64,000 nucleotides of DNA from Barnesiella intestinihominis YIT 11860 (lineage in GTDB: Bacteria > Bacteroidota > Bacteroidia > Bacteroidales > Barnesiellaceae), in NCBI RefSeq assembly GCF_000296465.1, contig NZ_JH815203.1, positions 682,001-746,000 on the forward strand, written 5' to 3'. Made by a program: the position numbers and the translations under genes. The notes below the pieces were generated by a model. That model made no database searches. It saw only the letters and a list, made by a program, of their open reading frames with translations, and was not told the DNA's origin. This document shows positions 54,456 to 64,000 of this stretch, piece after piece (position 1 is the stretch's first letter; the number at the start of each line of letters is the position of its first letter).

Positions 54456-55325
54456 CTATATTCTTTCCAAAACCGTTTGAATAAGATCCGATACGGCTGT
54501 TTTATAATTAGGATTAGCATGATGTGCTACCCTATTGGCAATGATACTGCACACAGTCATCGCCTTGTGCCCCATAAGTTTAGCCAAACCTGCCAATGCC
54601 GAGCTTTCCATTTCATAATTAGTCACGACCTGCGAACCGTATTTAAAAGCCTCTATTTTCTTGTTCAGTTCAGGGTCGGCCAAAGGAATTCTCAATTCCC
54701 TGCCTTGTGGCCCATAGAAACCATTGGCAGAGATCGTGACACCTCGCACCATATCGTCACCGCCGATACGAGCGACCAATTCCGAATCGGCATCTACTAC
54801 ATAAGGAGCAGCCCATAAAGGATTCCACTTCACAAACTCACAAAAAGCTCTTTCAAAATCAAGGTCACAGACCCTATCCCGACCGGCATAAAAATTAAGC
54901 ACACCATCGAAACCGATAGATTTCTCGGCTATTACAGGGGTCCCGATTGGTACATGAGGCTGTAATCCACCCGAAGTACCTACCCTCACCAGAGTCAACT
55001 GTCGAAATTGAGGTTTCTCATATCGAGTGGAAAAATCGATATTTGCCAAAGCATCGAGTTCATTCACTACGATATCGATATTATCGGTTCCGATACCATG
55101 CGACAAACACATCACCAATTTACCCTTGTAAGTACCGCCAATCGTGTGAAACTCTCTGCTCGAAACTTCAAATTCACGTGTATCGAAAAACGATGCGACC
55201 AAATCGACCCGTCCCGGGTCTCCCACCAATATTATTTTATCCCGCAACTGCTCGGGCTGCAAATGCAAGTGAAATACACTACCGTCTGCATTGATAATAA
55301 ACTCCGATTCTGGAAAATGTTTCAT
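54456..55325 (-). CDS. udp: Nucleoside phosphorylase (uridine phosphorylase-like)
   Basis: A 289-residue PNP/UDP-family enzyme that splits nucleosides with phosphate for salvage. Phosphate-binding VGDPGRVDLVASFF, the RVGTSGGLQPHVPIGT loop and the late NYEMESSALAGLAKLMGHKA, where Glu contacts ribose, are all present. Length and motifs are closest to uridine phosphorylase, but base preference is inferred. Single gene with terminator. Confidence 0.88.
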   Translation of the reverse strand: MKHFPESEFIINADGSVFHLHLQPEQLRDKIILVGDPGRVDLVASFFDTREFEVSSREFHTIGGTYKGKLVMCLSHGIGTDNIDIVVNELDALANIDFSTRYEKPQFRQLTLVRVGTSGGLQPHVPIGTPVIAEKSIGFDGVLNFYAGRDRVCDLDFERAFCEFVKWNPLWAAPYVVDADSELVARIGGDDMVRGVTISANGFYGPQGRELRIPLADPELNKKIEAFKYGSQVVTNYEMESSALAGLAKLMGHKAMTVCSIIANRVAHHANPNYKTAVSDLIQTVLERI

Positions 55326-55494
55326 ATATTTTTTCTTTTATACTAACACATCATTGCGTGATAGCAAACGAATATACAGATATAAATCTGTATATTCGAA
55401 ATGGTTTATTCTAATTATATATAAAAAACATCTCTTTAAGATATAACACCCGTACTCTCTATCAAAAAAAAGTTCGATATATACAAATTTCCAC

Positions 55495-56871
55495 TCAATC
55501 TTTCTTAGAAACGACTTTCTTTGAACTTTCAGCAGCCTTTGCCTCCTTCGCTTTTTTTGCTTCCGCTCGTTTAGAGTGTCGCTCAATCCGAGCCGATTTC
55601 AGCTCCTTTTGCAACATCTCTATTTCGGCCGACTGATTCCGAATCGTCGTCAATAAAGCATTCAACTCTTCGTTTTCTATCGATTCGGGATATTGCGCTT
55701 CCACCCGTACGATAAAATCGCTGAGCACATTCATGTAATTGGTAAAAGCCTCATACGGACTATCGTAAGGACTGTAATGGCTATGTACAGCTCCGTCGGA
55801 CAAATACTTCGTACACATATAATAGAAGTGGTCGCTGGCTTGCAAATAATACCAGTCTTGTTTCAAACGACGGTCGTCACACAAGCGGACGCGCTCGGCA
55901 ACTGAATAGAGCTTGCGGAATGCTTCGTTCTGCAACGTGTTTCCCAACCATGCACTGGTGTCCCGTGCTTCGTCGGCCCACGACATCGGATAAGGAACCG
56001 ACAGCATATCGACCGGTTTCAATTTACTGATCGCCTCGGTCGGCGTGCAGAACCCGACACCCTCTTGTTCGGCAAAACGAGGAAGGGCTTTCATAAACTC
56101 GAAAATACCCGATTCGCGAGGTTGCAGTTCGCCCAATGTCTCGTAATTCATGAAAAGATTGACGATAGGTTCTTCTTCGGGATAATTCTTCACCCACGAA
56201 ATAAACTTCTCTGCCGTCAAAGGATAATCGCTCCATTCGTAATTAGAGAAACGGAATGAAATATCATCGCTCATTTTGTAATTTTTCAACAACATTTTCA
56301 GCTTGGGAGCAGCTGCCGAACTATACAAATAATTCGGGCTCTTCCAACCCAAAATATGCTTCGCTCCCTCTGTAATAACGCCTTTGAATCCCATCGAAGC
56401 TATCATAGAGGCTATGTCGTCGGAAAATATCAACTCGGTATTTCTGAACACTTTGGGCTTCACGCCGAAAAGCTGCTCTATCTTCTCGTCGTGTTGTCTC
56501 ACCTGCATCTTGAACTCCTCCGGATCGCACAACGATGCCAACGAGTGCGCATAAGTTTCGGATAAGAACTCCACACAATCGGTCTTGACCAATTCTTTCA
56601 TGCTGTCGATAAATTCAGGCACACAAACTTCGAGTTGCTCTAAGGCTACCCCCGATATGGAAAAAGCCACCTTGAACTTACCATTGGCATTTTTAATCAT
56701 TTCAAGTAATGTCGCATTCGCCGGGAGGTAAGAACGCTGAGCTATGCGAGTGATAATATCGTCATTGGCAAAATCATCATAGTAATAGTGATCGTTACCT
56801 ATATCGAAGAAACGATATCGTTTCAATCGAAACGGTTGATGAATTTGAAAATAGAAACAAATAGTTTTCAT
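55495..56871 (-). CDS. GH57 family glycoside hydrolase (alpha-amylase-type)
   Basis: A 458-residue cytoplasmic enzyme. Conserved GH57 regions are visible: FYFQIHQPFRLKRY (region 1), VFRNTELIFSDDIA with the nucleophile Glu (region 3) and VNLFMNYETLGE (region 4). A C-terminal coiled coil rich in Lys and Ala (KELKSARIERHSKRAEAKKA) is added. It should act on alpha-1,4-glucans such as glycogen or maltodextrin. Third gene of a leftward run after the debranching enzyme and the GT4 synthase. Confidence 0.92.
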   Translation of the reverse strand: MKTICFYFQIHQPFRLKRYRFFDIGNDHYYYDDFANDDIITRIAQRSYLPANATLLEMIKNANGKFKVAFSISGVALEQLEVCVPEFIDSMKELVKTDCVEFLSETYAHSLASLCDPEEFKMQVRQHDEKIEQLFGVKPKVFRNTELIFSDDIASMIASMGFKGVITEGAKHILGWKSPNYLYSSAAAPKLKMLLKNYKMSDDISFRFSNYEWSDYPLTAEKFISWVKNYPEEEPIVNLFMNYETLGELQPRESGIFEFMKALPRFAEQEGVGFCTPTEAISKLKPVDMLSVPYPMSWADEARDTSAWLGNTLQNEAFRKLYSVAERVRLCDDRRLKQDWYYLQASDHFYYMCTKYLSDGAVHSHYSPYDSPYEAFTNYMNVLSDFIVRVEAQYPESIENEELNALLTTIRNQSAEIEMLQKELKSARIERHSKRAEAKKAKEAKAAESSKKVVSKKD

Positions 56872-56897
56872 ATAAGGTCAAGTTTTTTCATTAGTTA

Positions 56898-58160
56898 TTA
56901 ATTGTGCATTACCTTGTGGTAAATATCGATTACTTTCTGTCCGGCATATTTCCATTTGATTTCGTTCACCTCCCGCTCTCCTTCTTCGCGCAGTTGCTTA
57001 TAGATAGCAGGATAAGTGATTATAGAATAAATGGCATCGGCCATAGCATCGATATCCCAATAGTCGGTCTTAATGACATTGGTCAAAATCTCGGCACACC
57101 CCGACTGCTTCGAAATAATCGAAGGCACACCCACTTGCATGGCTTCGAGCGGAGAAATACCGAATGGTTCCGAAACCGAAGGCATCACATACACATCGCT
57201 GGCCTTCAACATTTCATAAACCTGCTTTCCTCTCAAAAATCCGGTAAAATGGAAACGGTCGGATATATTACGCTGAGCCGACAAGAGAATCATCTTATTC
57301 ATCATATCTCCGCTCCCGGCCATGACGAACCTCACTCCATTGGTCTTCTTCAACACCCGCGCCGCAGCCTCCACAAAATACTCAGGGCCTTTTTGCATGG
57401 TAATGCGTCCCAAGAAAGTAACCACCTTTTCTTTCGGACTGTGAGGAACTTCTATCGATTTAATCTCGTCGCTCAAAGGCTCTACGGCATTGTGCACGGT
57501 CGTCACCTTCGCCGGATCGATATGATACTTTTCGATAACCGTCTGACGAGTCAGATTACTTACCGTAATAATATGGTCGGCATGCAACATACCGTCCCGT
57601 TCGATATTATACACCGTAGGATTTACATTACCCCGGCTTCGGTCGAAATCGGTCGCATGCACGTGAATAACCAGCGGTTTACCGCTCACCTGCTTGGCGT
57701 GAATACCGGCCGGATAGGTGAGCCAATCATGGGAATGAATGACATCGAACTGAACCGTACGGGCAATCACCCCGGCTACAATCGAGTAATTATTTATCTC
57801 CTCCATCAGATTATCGGGGTAACGTCCCGAAAATTCGATACACCCCAGATCATTGGTTTTCAGATAATTAAAATCCGCATAAATATGGCTGCGAAGATCG
57901 AAATATTCTTGGGGATCCATACAATAGCCATAACGCTGCTGTACATAATCCCAACTTACGTCTCTCCATGCGACAGGTGTATTCGCAGCTCCGATAATAT
58001 GGGCAAAAGTTTTATCCTCGTCTCCGTATGGTTTAGGTATGACAAACGTGATGTCTATATCGCCACACTCTGCCATGCCTTTGGTCAGCCCATAACTGGC
58101 CGTACCCAAACCTCCCAAGATATGAGGAGGAAACTCCCAACCGAACATAAGCGCTTTCAT
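56898..58160 (-). CDS. GT4 glycosyltransferase, glycogen synthase-type
   Basis: A 420-residue GT-B retaining enzyme. The N-terminus LMFGWEFPPHILGGLGTASYGL resembles glycogen/starch synthases, and the donor site SVSEPFGISPLEAM (E-x7-E) is intact; FDVIHSHDWLTYPAG is also typical. It would elongate alpha-1,4-glucan from a nucleotide-glucose. It lies between debranching-enzyme and GH57 genes, the standard Bacteroidetes glycogen cluster. A 420-codon antisense frame exactly overlaps it and is judged a codon-bias shadow. Confidence 0.9.
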   Translation of the reverse strand: MKALMFGWEFPPHILGGLGTASYGLTKGMAECGDIDITFVIPKPYGDEDKTFAHIIGAANTPVAWRDVSWDYVQQRYGYCMDPQEYFDLRSHIYADFNYLKTNDLGCIEFSGRYPDNLMEEINNYSIVAGVIARTVQFDVIHSHDWLTYPAGIHAKQVSGKPLVIHVHATDFDRSRGNVNPTVYNIERDGMLHADHIITVSNLTRQTVIEKYHIDPAKVTTVHNAVEPLSDEIKSIEVPHSPKEKVVTFLGRITMQKGPEYFVEAAARVLKKTNGVRFVMAGSGDMMNKMILLSAQRNISDRFHFTGFLRGKQVYEMLKASDVYVMPSVSEPFGISPLEAMQVGVPSIISKQSGCAEILTNVIKTDYWDIDAMADAIYSIITYPAIYKQLREEGEREVNEIKWKYAGQKVIDIYHKVMHN

Positions 58161-58176
58161 AGATAGGAATCAGGCT

Positions 58177-60123
58177 TTACATGTTATACTTTTTCAATAA
58201 ATTCAATACTCTCAATATTTCACCGACATTGGCGGCATAGCTGATAGCTCCCCGGCCTGCGAAAGGTGGATTCCCGTCGAACAGCTCGGAGATAGAGCCA
58301 ATGCAAGTCTGAGACATTTCATCTTCAAACCCTATCAGCATACGTTCCAAAAACGATACCCCGCTAATACCGAATATCTTCAAATAGGCATCGGCATACG
58401 CTCCCATCAACCACGGGCGAGCAGGTCCTTGATGATAAGCATATTCGCGTTCGGTCTGCGACCCTACATAAGTAGGATTGTAGCCATAGCTCTTAGGACT
58501 CAGAGTGCGGATACCTTTGGGGGTCAGCAATTCCCGTGTAACCACTTCCAATGCACGTTTCCTCTGCCGTTTGTCCAACGGAGAATAATCGAGCGACAGA
58601 GCTATCAACATATTGGGACGTACACTCCAATCGGACATCGCACCGTCCACATAGTCTACCAGATAACCATAATCGTTCAAGAAGGTATGTACGAACGACT
58701 CTGCCGTCTTATCGGCGATAGCGTTCCACTGCTCGACTTTCGATGCCATCTCTTTGTCTTCGGCAAAGAGTGCGGCGGCAAACCTCAATCCGTTATACCA
58801 TAGTCCGTTAAATTCGACCAAATAGCCGCTTCTCGGATTCACAGGACGTCCGTCGACAACCGCGTTCATCCATGAAATTACCCGTTCCTTTCCATTGGAA
58901 TAAAGCAATCCGTTATCGTGCAAGAACAGGTTGGGATGCCCACCTTTCACGATATAATCCAAAATATCGCAAACAAACTTCCCATATTTCTGTCGGCAAA
59001 TCTCCATACCTTTCTCTTTGGCATAATGATACACAGTCCATAACGCCCACAAAGGAATATCCGGCAAATCTATTTCTCCGATATTTTCATCGAGCTCTCC
59101 GCTCGACATAAAGTGACGTAACGCTTTTTCCGACGAATGCATCACATCTTCAAAAGTCTTGTCGTCTCCGACAGCCAACGTACATCCCGGCAAAGCGATG
59201 AACTGGTCGCGAGCCCTTACCCCAAACCACGGATAACCGGCTAATAAATAGTGACCTCTTTTTGTTTTGAAATAAAACTGCTGAGCCGAATTTTTCAAGC
59301 AATTGAAGAAACTGGACCGACACATGTGACGGTTGGCGAGTTCTTCATTGTAAGTACGGGCGAACGAACGCGGTTTCGCTTCTATCGTACCGGCCGAGAA
59401 AATAATACTCTCGCCCTTTTTTATCGGGAGCTCGAAATACCCCGGCACATATAAATCTTCCTGATAAGGATAGCCGCGTTCTTGATCTTTGATATATTCT
59501 ATACCTTTATACCAATGGGGATCGAATATAAACTGAGGAGCCTTATTAAATTGCATATACAACCGGGGATACCCCTGATACAGACAACAACTTATTCCGT
59601 TCGCCACCTCCTCGTAACGTTGGTCGAGTACGTAATTCTCGACACACAGCTCGTTGGCATTACGAAACGCCAGAAACGGACGAAACTGTAACACCGTAGG
59701 GGAATGAGCATCGACAAGAGTATATTTGATCAATATACGGTTTTCATGTGAAATAAACACTTTCTCTTTGGTCATAATTACCCCGCCCACGCGATACATC
59801 GTTTGCGGGACAGATTCGCAATTAAACTCCCGAATGTATTTGTGTCCGTTAGGACTGAAACAATCGCCTCGATATTTATGCAACCCCAAGTTAAAGGCCG
59901 CTCCATGCTGTATCACGGTTTCGTCCAAAGACGACAGCATCACGTGATTATCCTTGTCCAACTCGGGTATCGGGATAACCAACAACCCATGCTGTTTTCG
60001 AGTATTGCAATCAACGATTGTCGTACAATGATAGGCCCCCGACTTATTGGTCCGCAACATCTCTTTCGGCAAAGACCATTCGAGATTTATCATCAGATTC
60101 TTGTCAAATTTCAGATAACTCAT
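58177..60123 (-). CDS. Glycogen debranching enzyme (amylo-alpha-1,6-glucosidase family)
   Basis: A 648-residue protein. An N-terminal beta domain (ILIKYTLVDAHSPTVLQFRPFLAFRN) precedes the (alpha/alpha)6 GDE_C barrel with FKTKRGHYLLAGYPWFGVRARDQFIALPG, SWMNAVVDGRPVNPRSGYLVEFNGLWYN and EYAYHQGPARPWLMGAYADA. It hydrolyses alpha-1,6 branch stubs in glycogen. First gene of the operon; the GT4 gene follows after 16 bases. Confidence 0.93.
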   Translation of the reverse strand: MSYLKFDKNLMINLEWSLPKEMLRTNKSGAYHCTTIVDCNTRKQHGLLVIPIPELDKDNHVMLSSLDETVIQHGAAFNLGLHKYRGDCFSPNGHKYIREFNCESVPQTMYRVGGVIMTKEKVFISHENRILIKYTLVDAHSPTVLQFRPFLAFRNANELCVENYVLDQRYEEVANGISCCLYQGYPRLYMQFNKAPQFIFDPHWYKGIEYIKDQERGYPYQEDLYVPGYFELPIKKGESIIFSAGTIEAKPRSFARTYNEELANRHMCRSSFFNCLKNSAQQFYFKTKRGHYLLAGYPWFGVRARDQFIALPGCTLAVGDDKTFEDVMHSSEKALRHFMSSGELDENIGEIDLPDIPLWALWTVYHYAKEKGMEICRQKYGKFVCDILDYIVKGGHPNLFLHDNGLLYSNGKERVISWMNAVVDGRPVNPRSGYLVEFNGLWYNGLRFAAALFAEDKEMASKVEQWNAIADKTAESFVHTFLNDYGYLVDYVDGAMSDWSVRPNMLIALSLDYSPLDKRQRKRALEVVTRELLTPKGIRTLSPKSYGYNPTYVGSQTEREYAYHQGPARPWLMGAYADAYLKIFGISGVSFLERMLIGFEDEMSQTCIGSISELFDGNPPFAGRGAISYAANVGEILRVLNLLKKYNM

Positions 60124-60354
60124 ATCTCTACAATCAAATTTCTCTTATTCCTTTCTAAAAATTCCCGAACGAACTTATAATCGTAAATATTCACAAACTA
60201 CAAGTTTTCAAAGAATTTGAAATAAGCTATTAATATTGTTACGAATTTAACATAACAGAAAATAAAATGCAAACATTTTGACAGCGAAAATGGTATGTTC
60301 TTAAACATATAGTTACAATCGACAATATATCAACACCTTATAACCGTTCTAAAA

Positions 60355-60387
60355 CAAAAAAGGTTCCGATTTTCATCGGAACCTTTT
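60355..60387 (-). terminator. Terminator of the GLUG-repeat protein gene
   Basis: AAAAAGGTTCCGAT TTTC ATCGGAACCTTTTT; strong on the minus strand, 18 bases past the stop. Confidence 0.88.
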
Positions 60388-60404
60388 TCATAACGACTAA
60401 TTAT

Positions 60405-63140
60405 TTATAGTTTCACCAAACGTACGACTTTATCTCCCGTCCTCACCAAATAAACACCGGCTACCAATCTCGACATATCCACGACTGTAATTTCTTCTGT
60501 CGGATCGATAATCGAAACGATATGCCCGGCAAGGTTATAGACATAAATCGGACTCTCGGTTCCACACACGAAAAGCTCTCCCGATACAGTCGTCGGATAT
60601 ATCCGCACGCCCGACACCACAGATTCTACACCGGTATAACCGGGATCCTGATCGGTAAATACCGGATACCCGTCATTCTCGGCATCCTCGACTTTCCAAT
60701 ATAGAGTCTGCCGGCCTGTTTCCGAGGAATTGTTCGTCTTGGACCAATCGTTCAATCTTGCGGCAAAAGCTGTCGATTTCATATAGTCGACCGTCAACGC
60801 CGTTCCGGCATAAGAGCCCTCCCCTTCCACACAATTCGTCAGATAATAACAATCCTCCGAATCGGCCGATAAAATCGGCACGACCGGGTACGATTTTCCG
60901 GGGACACCCGATACGGTTCCTATATTATAACAATTTGCCACACGAATATCGGCATTATCGGTATAAGATAATATTCCTCCGGCAAAACCGGATCCCGACA
61001 GCCGCACTCCTGCCGCATTATAACAGTTCGCAATAAACGTCGAACTCCCGGAGTTATACCCGACAATCCCCCCTGCACAAGAATCATATTCCGGCAAAGC
61101 CTCTACCGCGACAACTGCATGATTGCTGCTGTTTATAATCGTGGACTCTTGATTAACTCCCGCAATACCGCCGGCATAAACAAGGCAAGAGGCATAATTA
61201 TCGGAAGGTTGAACCGTACCGGTTACAATACCGAGATTCTCACAACGATCGATCGAAGAAGTCGAAACAACATACCCGGCTATCCCACCTACATATCCGG
61301 CGGGGCCTTCAAACGAAACAGAAGCCCGATTTTCGCATGAAACAATTTCCGACTCCTGAGCATAAGCCACAACACCGCCGCCATAATAGGAAGTCCGTAT
61401 TTCACAATCTTCCGCTAAAACCACACGGGTGACCTGTGCCTGATAAATAGCTCCGAAAAGTCCGGAATAAGCCTCACCGGTCGATATCACTTCCGAACGA
61501 AGGTTATGTATTTCGTAGCCACCCCCGTCAAAGACACCCTTAAAAATTTGCTGTAAATTCGCTTTTCCTATCGGTTCCCATTTAAGCCCGTCCAAATCGA
61601 TATTCCCGGTCAAAGTGACTGTTTTACCCTCGAAAGTCCGGCCGTTCTTCACCAAGTAAGCCACACCCGCCAGTTGTGCCGGGGAGGAAATGGAGAACGA
61701 ATCCTCGGCCTCGTCATACCACGAAATATCGTAATTTCCGGCCGAAGTCCACCAACCGCCGGCCTCTACGGCCTCACCGAATACGGGGAAACCATCGTTC
61801 TCTTCCGGTCGAACCGTCCAAGAAAGCATTTCGGGCAGGTCGGGATCACTCTTGACAAGAGAGGCTGCATGGGAGGTCAGCAATTCGGCAAACGCAAAGG
61901 ATTTCATTTCATCGGCCGTCATCGCCGTACCCTTGACATTCATTCCGGTCGTATCTTCCACACAAGCGATATCGTAGTAACCATTTTCAACACTCGCACC
62001 GTAAGAAGCGACAATTGGGGAAGCCGTTGCAACCGGCTCCGGCTCAGGAATAATCGATCGTCCCGTCGCCGTAAGTCGACCGGTATTATACACATTATTC
62101 AACTGCGCAAACGAGGGGGTTATTCCCCCGACCTCCACACTCGGTCCCGTACCCGATATATTCCCGGTATTATACCCGTTCACTACCTTCGCATTAGCTG
62201 CCACCAGCCCCGAGACACACACAATGCCCCAAGTCGAAAATCCGACAACATCATTCGCATTGGAGCAATTATAAACCGGATTATATTGGTTGTCAAATCC
62301 CAAAATACCGGCGGCGAATATATCATCGAAAAGGCTTCGAGCCTCTATATAGGCCCGATTATGACAATTCGCAATATAATTACCACCCAACACACCACAT
62401 ATACTTCCCACATTAAGGTATTGCGAACCGGTAGCGGTAACCCGCACCGCGCAATCTTCCGCCAAAGTCACATTTTCGATCACTCCGGAAGAATAGCCGA
62501 AGAAACCGACAAGACACGTAGTACTCCCTTGCGCATACGAATACGCCTTCATACTTATATTCAGATTACGTATCACGTGCCCCCCACCGTCGAACGTTCC
62601 GCCAAAAATTGCCACAGACTGTGCATTTCGGGAATTACGTCCAATGGGAACCCATAAATGTTCCGCCAAATCAATATCGTTTGTCAACAAAATTGTTTTA
62701 CCGCTAAACGTATGGCATGTATTCACCAAATAAGCCAATCCCGCCAACTGTGCCGGAGTAGAAATAGTGAACTCGGTACGAGAGCCGTCATACCACGAGA
62801 CATCGTAGTTTCCGTCCGAAGTCCACCAATTGGACTGCACATAATCCTCCTCTATCAATGCAGGTCCGTTTTCTCCCGGCCTCCACATCTTCAAGGAAGA
62901 TACGAAAGGATCGCTCAAAACGATACCCGACGCAGCTGAATTCATCGTACGCACCTGCGCATCGGAAAGCAATTCGTCCGAAGGTAACGCAGTTCCTATA
63001 TCATTGTAACCGTCTCCGACGCAACCGTCCCCATAAAAACATTTCTCCAAAAAGGTATTGTAGGACGTCCCGACAATACCGCCCGTCGTTACCTGCTCTT
63101 CGTTCTTAACAGCCGTGAACGGCGGTACATAGCCTTCCAA
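60405..63140 (-). CDS. GLUG-repeat surface protein with T9SS sorting domain, C-terminal part of a frameshifted gene
   Basis: About 911 residues. Two long repeat blocks each begin WWTS.GNYD.SWYD and S.PAQLAG.AYLV, continue with FDGGG..I.NL (right-handed beta-helix entry), and contain GLUG-like turns (GGIAGYVVSTSS, AGGIVGYNSGS, VGGIAG). The last about 70 residues form a type IX secretion sorting domain ending GVYLVRTGDKVVRLVKL. The protein is thus probably exported and surface-attached, acting as an adhesin or glycan binder. The frame continues upstream in a different register (next entry) without a natural start, so this is the 3' part of one gene split by a frameshift near 63147-63150. Confidence 0.8.
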   Translation of the reverse strand: MEGYVPPFTAVKNEEQVTTGGIVGTSYNTFLEKCFYGDGCVGDGYNDIGTALPSDELLSDAQVRTMNSAASGIVLSDPFVSSLKMWRPGENGPALIEEDYVQSNWWTSDGNYDVSWYDGSRTEFTISTPAQLAGLAYLVNTCHTFSGKTILLTNDIDLAEHLWVPIGRNSRNAQSVAIFGGTFDGGGHVIRNLNISMKAYSYAQGSTTCLVGFFGYSSGVIENVTLAEDCAVRVTATGSQYLNVGSICGVLGGNYIANCHNRAYIEARSLFDDIFAAGILGFDNQYNPVYNCSNANDVVGFSTWGIVCVSGLVAANAKVVNGYNTGNISGTGPSVEVGGITPSFAQLNNVYNTGRLTATGRSIIPEPEPVATASPIVASYGASVENGYYDIACVEDTTGMNVKGTAMTADEMKSFAFAELLTSHAASLVKSDPDLPEMLSWTVRPEENDGFPVFGEAVEAGGWWTSAGNYDISWYDEAEDSFSISSPAQLAGVAYLVKNGRTFEGKTVTLTGNIDLDGLKWEPIGKANLQQIFKGVFDGGGYEIHNLRSEVISTGEAYSGLFGAIYQAQVTRVVLAEDCEIRTSYYGGGVVAYAQESEIVSCENRASVSFEGPAGYVGGIAGYVVSTSSIDRCENLGIVTGTVQPSDNYASCLVYAGGIAGVNQESTIINSSNHAVVAVEALPEYDSCAGGIVGYNSGSSTFIANCYNAAGVRLSGSGFAGGILSYTDNADIRVANCYNIGTVSGVPGKSYPVVPILSADSEDCYYLTNCVEGEGSYAGTALTVDYMKSTAFAARLNDWSKTNNSSETGRQTLYWKVEDAENDGYPVFTDQDPGYTGVESVVSGVRIYPTTVSGELFVCGTESPIYVYNLAGHIVSIIDPTEEITVVDMSRLVAGVYLVRTGDKVVRLVKL

Positions 63141-64000
63141 CCAACCGAAATCCCATCATTGGTATATCTGACCAACATCGTGGCATAGGCTCCATACGAT
63201 CCCAGTTGTTGTTCCCCTATGGAAATATGCAAACAACCATCATCTTCTATAAAACCTGTTAATGTATAAACAATACCATACCTCGAAGACCTCCAACCGA
63301 TAGTCAATCTTTCGGGAGACGAATCATCGGCTTCGATGGTCATCTCGAAACTTTGAGTTTCCTCTCCCTCAAAAGGAGAACCGGCGGTCACCGTATAGCT
63401 TCCCACCCAAGCATTCGCAGCTTCGAGTTTCGACACACGACCGTTAAAGATAGATGCCAATACCGAAGAGTTATCGGAATTCCCGACCAAACCGCCTGCG
63501 GTATATCCCTGCACCGCAGCATCGGAACGACAGTTCATAATCGCGCTTTCATTCATACTCCCGGCTATGGAACCGGCCACAGAGCCGACCACCACGCAAG
63601 ACGAGGAGAGCATGACATTACGAATATCGGTAGAAGCAACCGCCCCGAACAATCCCGAAAACTTCTCCATATCCGTATGCAAACCGGAGATCGTATGGCC
63701 GCCACCATCGAACAGACCTTTAAACTCAACTCCTCTTGTACCTATCGGAATCCATTTGTAATTCGACAAATCGATATCTGCGGACAAACGTACCGTACAA
63801 TATTGGAAATTCTTACCTGCACGGACCAAATAGGACAACCCGGCTAACTGCGCCGGAGAGGAAAGAGAAAATTCGTCTTTCGTCTCGTCATACCAAGAAA
63901 TATCGTAATTTCCATCAGCGAGCCAAGAGTTGGCAGAAACGGCATTCCGAAACGCCGACGAATTCGCGGTAACCGAAGAAACGGCTGACCGCGATAATAT
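63089..64000 (-). pseudogene. GLUG-repeat surface protein, N-terminal part, frameshifted and cut by the window edge
   Basis: The frame is open from the right edge of the window to a stop at 63089. It carries a first copy of the same block (NYDISWYDETKDEFSLSSPAQ, then LSYLVRAGKNF, FDGGGHTISGL, GSVAGSIAGSM, AGGLVGN) and a beta-rich domain ending VRYTNDGISVGW, after which it reads out of phase into a stop. Adding one base in the TTT run at 63148-63150 joins it to the downstream frame (GWLEGYVPP). The true start lies beyond 64000. It could be a real inactivating mutation, a phase-variable site or a sequencing error. Confidence 0.75.

Noticed and set aside
56904-58166. 420-codon antisense frame covering the whole GT4 gene
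   Set aside because: The sense strand matches glycosyltransferase motifs throughout; the antisense product has no domain, start context or neighbours and reflects codon bias.
61674-62657. 327-codon plus-strand frame opposite the GLUG gene
   Set aside because: It is basic, repetitive antisense text of a beta-helix repeat region; the opposite strand encodes clear T9SS/GLUG features.
1-64000. CRISPR arrays, insertion sequences, integrases or complete prophage
   Set aside because: No direct-repeat/spacer pattern, transposase or integrase was seen; repeats present are dispersed intergenic elements.

Overview
This is a chromosomal segment from a Bacteroidales bacterium. It has a murF-alr fusion, a GSCFA protein, a type IX secretion (T9SS) C-terminal signal, ParC of Bacteroidetes length, GH92/GH125 mannosidases, and many promoters of the Bacteroidetes form TTTG-N19-21-TAnnTTTG. 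Gene content and base composition suggest a Barnesiella-like genus, but that is an inference. Most of the window is conserved housekeeping DNA. I see no IS element, CRISPR array or intact prophage.

Layout. 1-4260: ddl, then a leftward ruvX-def-ettA operon. 4534-10921: a glycan block of GH92 alpha-mannosidase, an endonuclease/exonuclease/phosphatase lipoprotein, GH125 alpha-mannosidase, a possible small RNA, and a convergent clan-A glycoside hydrolase. 11109-15852: tRNA-Leu and a leftward parC-barrel protein-S41 peptidase run. 16068-18776: glyS-lemA-FKBP. 18862-19152: an array of promoter-bearing repeats, then phoU. 20176-23700: a DUF4919-like protein, a SlyD-like FKBP, a DUF3667 protein, and a tightly overlapping three-gene cassette with a phage-like look. 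23914-29680: GSCFA, murF-alr, RNase E/G, a 29-residue COX24-like protein and HU. 30055-33345: a CNNM/CorC protein, a CAT-like acetyltransferase, then a candidate preQ1-I riboswitch controlling yhhQ-queF. 33352-36726: a leftward aroC-dipeptidase-radical SAM run. 37069-46895: an OmpA lipoprotein, DJ-1, alaS, M23 peptidase, MerR, VanZ, an SNF symporter, a truncated membrane protein, folP and cdaA. 46897-55325: an LRR protein, typA, GT2, HTH, a DUF5009-like acyltransferase, rpsO and a uridine phosphorylase. 55495-60123: a glycogen-metabolism operon (debranching enzyme, GT4, GH57). 60405-64000: a very long GLUG-repeat T9SS surface protein, frameshifted and running off the window.

Most unusual observations. 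(1) A dispersed intergenic repeat carries a complete promoter with a conserved TGCACTCAC-type spacer between the -33 and -7 boxes. Six copies occur here, and each points into the adjacent gene. (2) A convincing preQ1-I aptamer lies directly before the start codon of a queuosine-precursor transporter gene. (3) Two candidate structured or small RNAs are present: a promoter-plus-terminator unit near 9441-9540, and a long bulged hairpin ending in U6 near 51726-51856. (4) A three-gene cassette with 4-base overlaps and strong Shine-Dalgarno sequences, rare in this phylum, encodes a protein with unimolecular-spanin architecture. (5) The GLUG adhesin gene is broken by a one-base frameshift at a T run.

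All identifications come from reading the sequence and from remembered family motifs. No database search was run.
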